Assembly: GCA_013397865.1 (NCBI GenBank)
Contig: VZTI01003800.1
Location: 1,004,058 to 1,068,057 of the forward strand
Source: Struthidea cinerea
Taxonomy: Eukaryota > Chordata > Aves > Passeriformes > Corcoracidae
Length of the DNA: 64,000 nucleotides
Reading direction: 5' to 3'
Positions 60,281 to 64,000 of the stretch are shown here, in pieces (position 1 is the stretch's first letter; the number at the start of each line of letters is the position of its first letter). Below the pieces are notes generated by a model that worked only from the letters and a program-made list of their open reading frames with translations, had not been told where the DNA came from and made no database searches. A program made the position numbers and the translations under genes.

Positions 60281-63200
60281 AAATGCTTTTTGCAGTTTAA
60301 TTATGGCAAGAAACACTACTTGTTTTGTGAACTTCCAGACTTTTGAACTCAGCAAAACTCTTTTTGGCATTCAGCAGCAAAAGTCCTGTCCTTGCTCATG
60401 TCAGTGGTGCACTTACTGCTCCAAACACAACACTGGATATTCAGTCTTAAATAAAATCTGAACAAACTGTACTGCACCCAGGTTAAATGTGCTGTAAACA
60501 CTGATTATTTGCAACTCACATTTAATCCTAACCATGGGTTATGTATATTTTCCCTCTTTGGTATTTCTGGTGTAATCACAGTGTGAGTCACACAACCTAT
60601 CAAAAGTGCAGATATGAACTACAGTCGTTTTATATGTTTCTAAACAATGAAAACAGAAAAAGTAATCTCACAACAGCTAAATGTTTTCTATTTTCAAAAG
60701 GCTCTTATTGGTGACATTTCTCCCTGCTCTGCTGTTTCTGCAATCACATAGCAACACAGCCCTTGAAATAACTTTTTTGCACTCAATATATAAGGTGCGG
60801 TGTTTGGAGAAACTGATTCTGTTCAAATGCCACCTGTTTAAATGCTAAATGGCATCAAAACCAAATAGGAAAAAAAGAATGACAATCCAGTGGAGGAGAC
60901 CACTCCCCTGTTTGGATGACTGAGATCCCCTGTTGAGTTGTTAGTCCTTTTTTCTTGAGTTTCAAAGTGGGTGTAGCAGAGTTAACTTGGTACAGTGCCT
61001 GACCATCTCACAGCTTGCCCTCCTACAATCCTTCACAGGATTCAGGCTTGCTAAGACCCTGTACCATTCCCTGTTGAGACATGCCTGCAAGCTCCTCACG
61101 CTGTTTCTCAATGTCACCATTTCAGCTTTTAACTATGCCTTTGAGGATCTGCTTCTGGCAAGGCCCAGCTGAACTACTTTTTAGGAGGCATCAGTATATT
61201 TCGAGGCAGGAAAGCAATGATGAGACAGGCATCTAATATCCAAACACTCTCAAACTTGGAGAATTTCAGATTTTCAACTAAACTCTTCAGTTTGGGCTCA
61301 CCTTCCTTCAGGAAGCATCTTCATTTTTCTGAGCTGCCATTTTTTCCAAGTTTTATGCTCTTCCTAAAAGCCACTCTGCCCCTCTTTTCCTGTAACTGCA
61401 CAATAAACTGAGTGCAGTCCTCTAGTGAAACAGGACCCTCCCCTTACAGTCTTGACCTATACCACTTCAATTTCTCCCAAGCAGCAAATCCCAGTTCTCC
61501 CTTGTGCCAGGGCAGTGAGAATGTTATCAGCTCACCTACCAAATGCCAACTAGGAACAAATGCCAGGTTTTTATATCTTAAGATTTTGTACCTCTATGTA
61601 GAATTCATGTATGATCATCTATGGGGTTTAACTACTGGGCATGAAGGGGTCTGATGAAAGAGTGCCATAGGTATTGAATATCTACAGCAGTATCATTCAA
61701 GGCAGAGAAGATTCTTGTCCAGTCAGGAAATGCAGAGTTAAGGGTCGAGCTTACTGAGGATGAAGTTGGTTGTCATGTTTGCAAGAGCAAAGCAGAAGTG
61801 GTCAGTGCCATGCATCTCAATGCAAATCCATGTTTATCAAGTTCAGGATTATTCAGTTGTGCAGCCTGCCTTGGGCTCACCTCTGGAGAAAGTTTGAGGC
61901 GGGGGGAATGTCATCAAGAAGGAAGAATTAGAGGTTCAAAGGAAGATGTTCAGAGACATGGAGCTGCATACAGGAAGAAGCAGGAGGAGGGAGAAAAGGG
62001 AATACAAGAGGTTGTTATTAGTTCTTTAATGAGCAGAAGTGCTTTTCAGGATGCTTTATTTTTCTGAAACTTGCACATATTGCAGTTGTATTCAAGTGTG
62101 GAAAAGGGAGAGCTCCTCTTTTTCCTCTTTTTTAAGCACAATGTATCACGCCTCCGGCTTTCTAAGCTATAAAATTAGCACTAGCAGCTGTAATACAAAA
62201 GACCCACAAAAAATTTGCAGTCCCAAGCCTTCTGAAGTTAGTATGGCCTATTATAGATAGTCCTTGTAACACAGCCCTGAAGGGAAGCAAAGCGCCTGAC
62301 TGATGTTGTCAGCTTTCAGAGTAAGTTTCTTCTGTGCTCCCACGACATGTACTACTAGATTGAGCATCTGGTTGAGACCACATAGAAATTCTCTCATGCC
62401 AACAATTTTTATCCTATAAAATTGGTTTTGGTTTCTCACCGCAGGGTTTGTGAACACCCTAAGTTGTAATGGCAGTGAAGTCAGCAGGACATAAAGTCTG
62501 GTCAGATCACTCTTCCACACCAGCTTTGCCCACACCAAGATTGCAGGAAAATATGCTCATTATGGACTGATTTCGAACATGTTTTCTATCTAGAAAAGCA
62601 GAGGGAAGTAGAAGATAATGTCAGTCTATATTCAGTGGCTTTGGTTTCTTCGCTGCCATGGAAGCATAGGGAAATTGAAAGATATTGGTCATCATTTCCC
62701 CCCAAACAGAAGTTTTCTTCAGTGTCACAAGTGTACATCTGAAATACTGATATGAGTTACACCATATCAAGTAATGTACAGGTTTCATTGTCATAACAAA
62801 TATATACATAAGGCTTTTATTATGTTAATGCCACTATATTGTGAAATATTTGCATGCCATCTTCCTCTCACATAATCTATATAGGATATCAAGTATGTTG
62901 TGTTTGCAATAATTTTAGGAAAGTAATATTTTCAGGTTCAGGAAGTTAACAACTTGGGCTTTTTGCTTTGCACATCGTAACCTTTTATGTTATCATTTGG
63001 TGAGATGAGGTGAAGACACAGAGGTGCATAAACTGGAGACCTCAGATCTGTGATTATGTTATTGCTGACCCTCATCACATCTAACATTACACTGTGCAGC
63101 TCTGCTCACAGGAAAAAAAATGGCCAGAGAGAGGAGGCAAAGCATAACTTGTTCACTTGAGAATAGTTATGTTTTGATAGGTATAAATCCAGATAGTTAT

Positions 63201-64000
63201 GCTGCTGTCAGTGTTACATCAGTAAGGATTTGGTCACAATAGCTTCCCAATCTGCTTTGCAGATTGAAAATATATATAGATGCAACTTCAGTTTTTGCTG
63301 GAGTGCATATACCCTACATAGTACAAAGTAGCTCTAAAGGAGGGAGCTCTTCTGAATGCCTCCTGCAACCACCGTAAGAGGCACGATTGGTCTTCCTCGT
63401 TTCTAGTTGCCGTAACAAGTCCTGAGTCAGAGCTCGACAAGTGACCCGAGCACAACCCACCAGCAGGCAGCTGGCCCAGGCTCCAGTGAGCACAAAAGGA
63501 CTGTAAGGATGGCCTTGCCCACACACAGACACTTTGCAGAGCTCGGTGTGTACTTCTTGTCCATACCATCTGATACCATGGCAATCTTTCATTTGTTGTG
63601 GTGCTGTCACTTCAGGATATTTGAAGAAGGGGTTTCCTACTCAAATTATATTTTCCTAATGCAGGACAGAGCTGTCTGTGCTGTCATCTGTCCTGAGGAG
63701 TTTGTGAGTGGTTGTAGGCACCCTACAGCACCATCTGTAACAGGCAATGGCTTTCTCATACACAGGTATAATTTAATTCATGAAGCAGGTTTCATTCATC
63801 AGCTTTTTAAGACTAATCAGGGAAGCTGAAAGTTAATGCAGACACACAAGCAGAAATGGGCCCTTTAAAGCTGACATGGAAGACATGGCATCCCAACTTA
63901 CCTTCAAAAGAATGAAGATTCACAATGCCAGTGTCTAATAACTGTATCTCACTCCATTACAGGTATTTCAAGACCATTCTGTGTAAACAGTGTGCATTGC
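60281..64000. other. Non-coding sequence to the window end
   Basis: No gene is recognisable. A CpG-denser patch at 63370-63545 carries overlapping 98-106-codon frames on both strands (63288-63829) without known domains. If an exon exists in the window this is one of the few places I would check, but I see no convincing splice-bounded coding segment. Confidence 0.5.

Overview
The window looks like vertebrate, almost certainly avian, nuclear DNA. The main evidence is a clear 5'-truncated CR1 LINE at 56734-57437, which has the CR1 3' end and the conserved C-terminal reverse-transcriptase-ORF residues expected of bird CR1. A second, older CR1 lies at about 16725-16990, and there are several degraded MIR-like SINE fossils. 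The sequence is AT-rich and generally CpG-poor, with ordinary simple repeats. I see no bacterial, plasmid or phage organisation.

I find no protein-coding gene, tRNA, rRNA or known small RNA that I can support. The longest open frames are about 140 codons, are mostly low-complexity or chance translations, and match no family I recognise. The only recognisable protein relics are the two CR1 fragments. The window therefore reads as an intergenic or intronic gene desert.

Layout: 1-5.5 kb is plain AT-rich sequence with one ancient repeat tail. 5.5-5.9 kb is a candidate regulatory block. 6-16.7 kb is mostly featureless, with one fossil repeat and a CAAA tract. 16.7-21.6 kb holds the old CR1, microsatellites, a CpG-dense patch and MIR-like remnants. 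21.5-21.65 kb has a TATA-like promoter candidate beside competing G/C hairpins. 22.8-23.4 and 27.2-27.3 kb are dense in homeodomain and SOX-like motifs. 29-36 kb holds MIR remnants, small tandem duplications, a duplicated octamer module, a purine-rich block and a weak CR1. 41-54 kb contains several candidate regulatory blocks, three of them with inverted pairs of TAAT cores. 54-57.5 kb has an A-rich tract, the clear CR1 and a small minisatellite. The rest is AT-rich with one more candidate block at about 60 kb.

No genes work together here in any way I can show. If the window has a function, it is most likely long-range developmental regulation: repeat-poor blocks of TAAT, TAATC, SOX-like and octamer motifs. 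That is inference from motif density alone and needs a cross-species alignment. I did not find a previously undescribed biological system.
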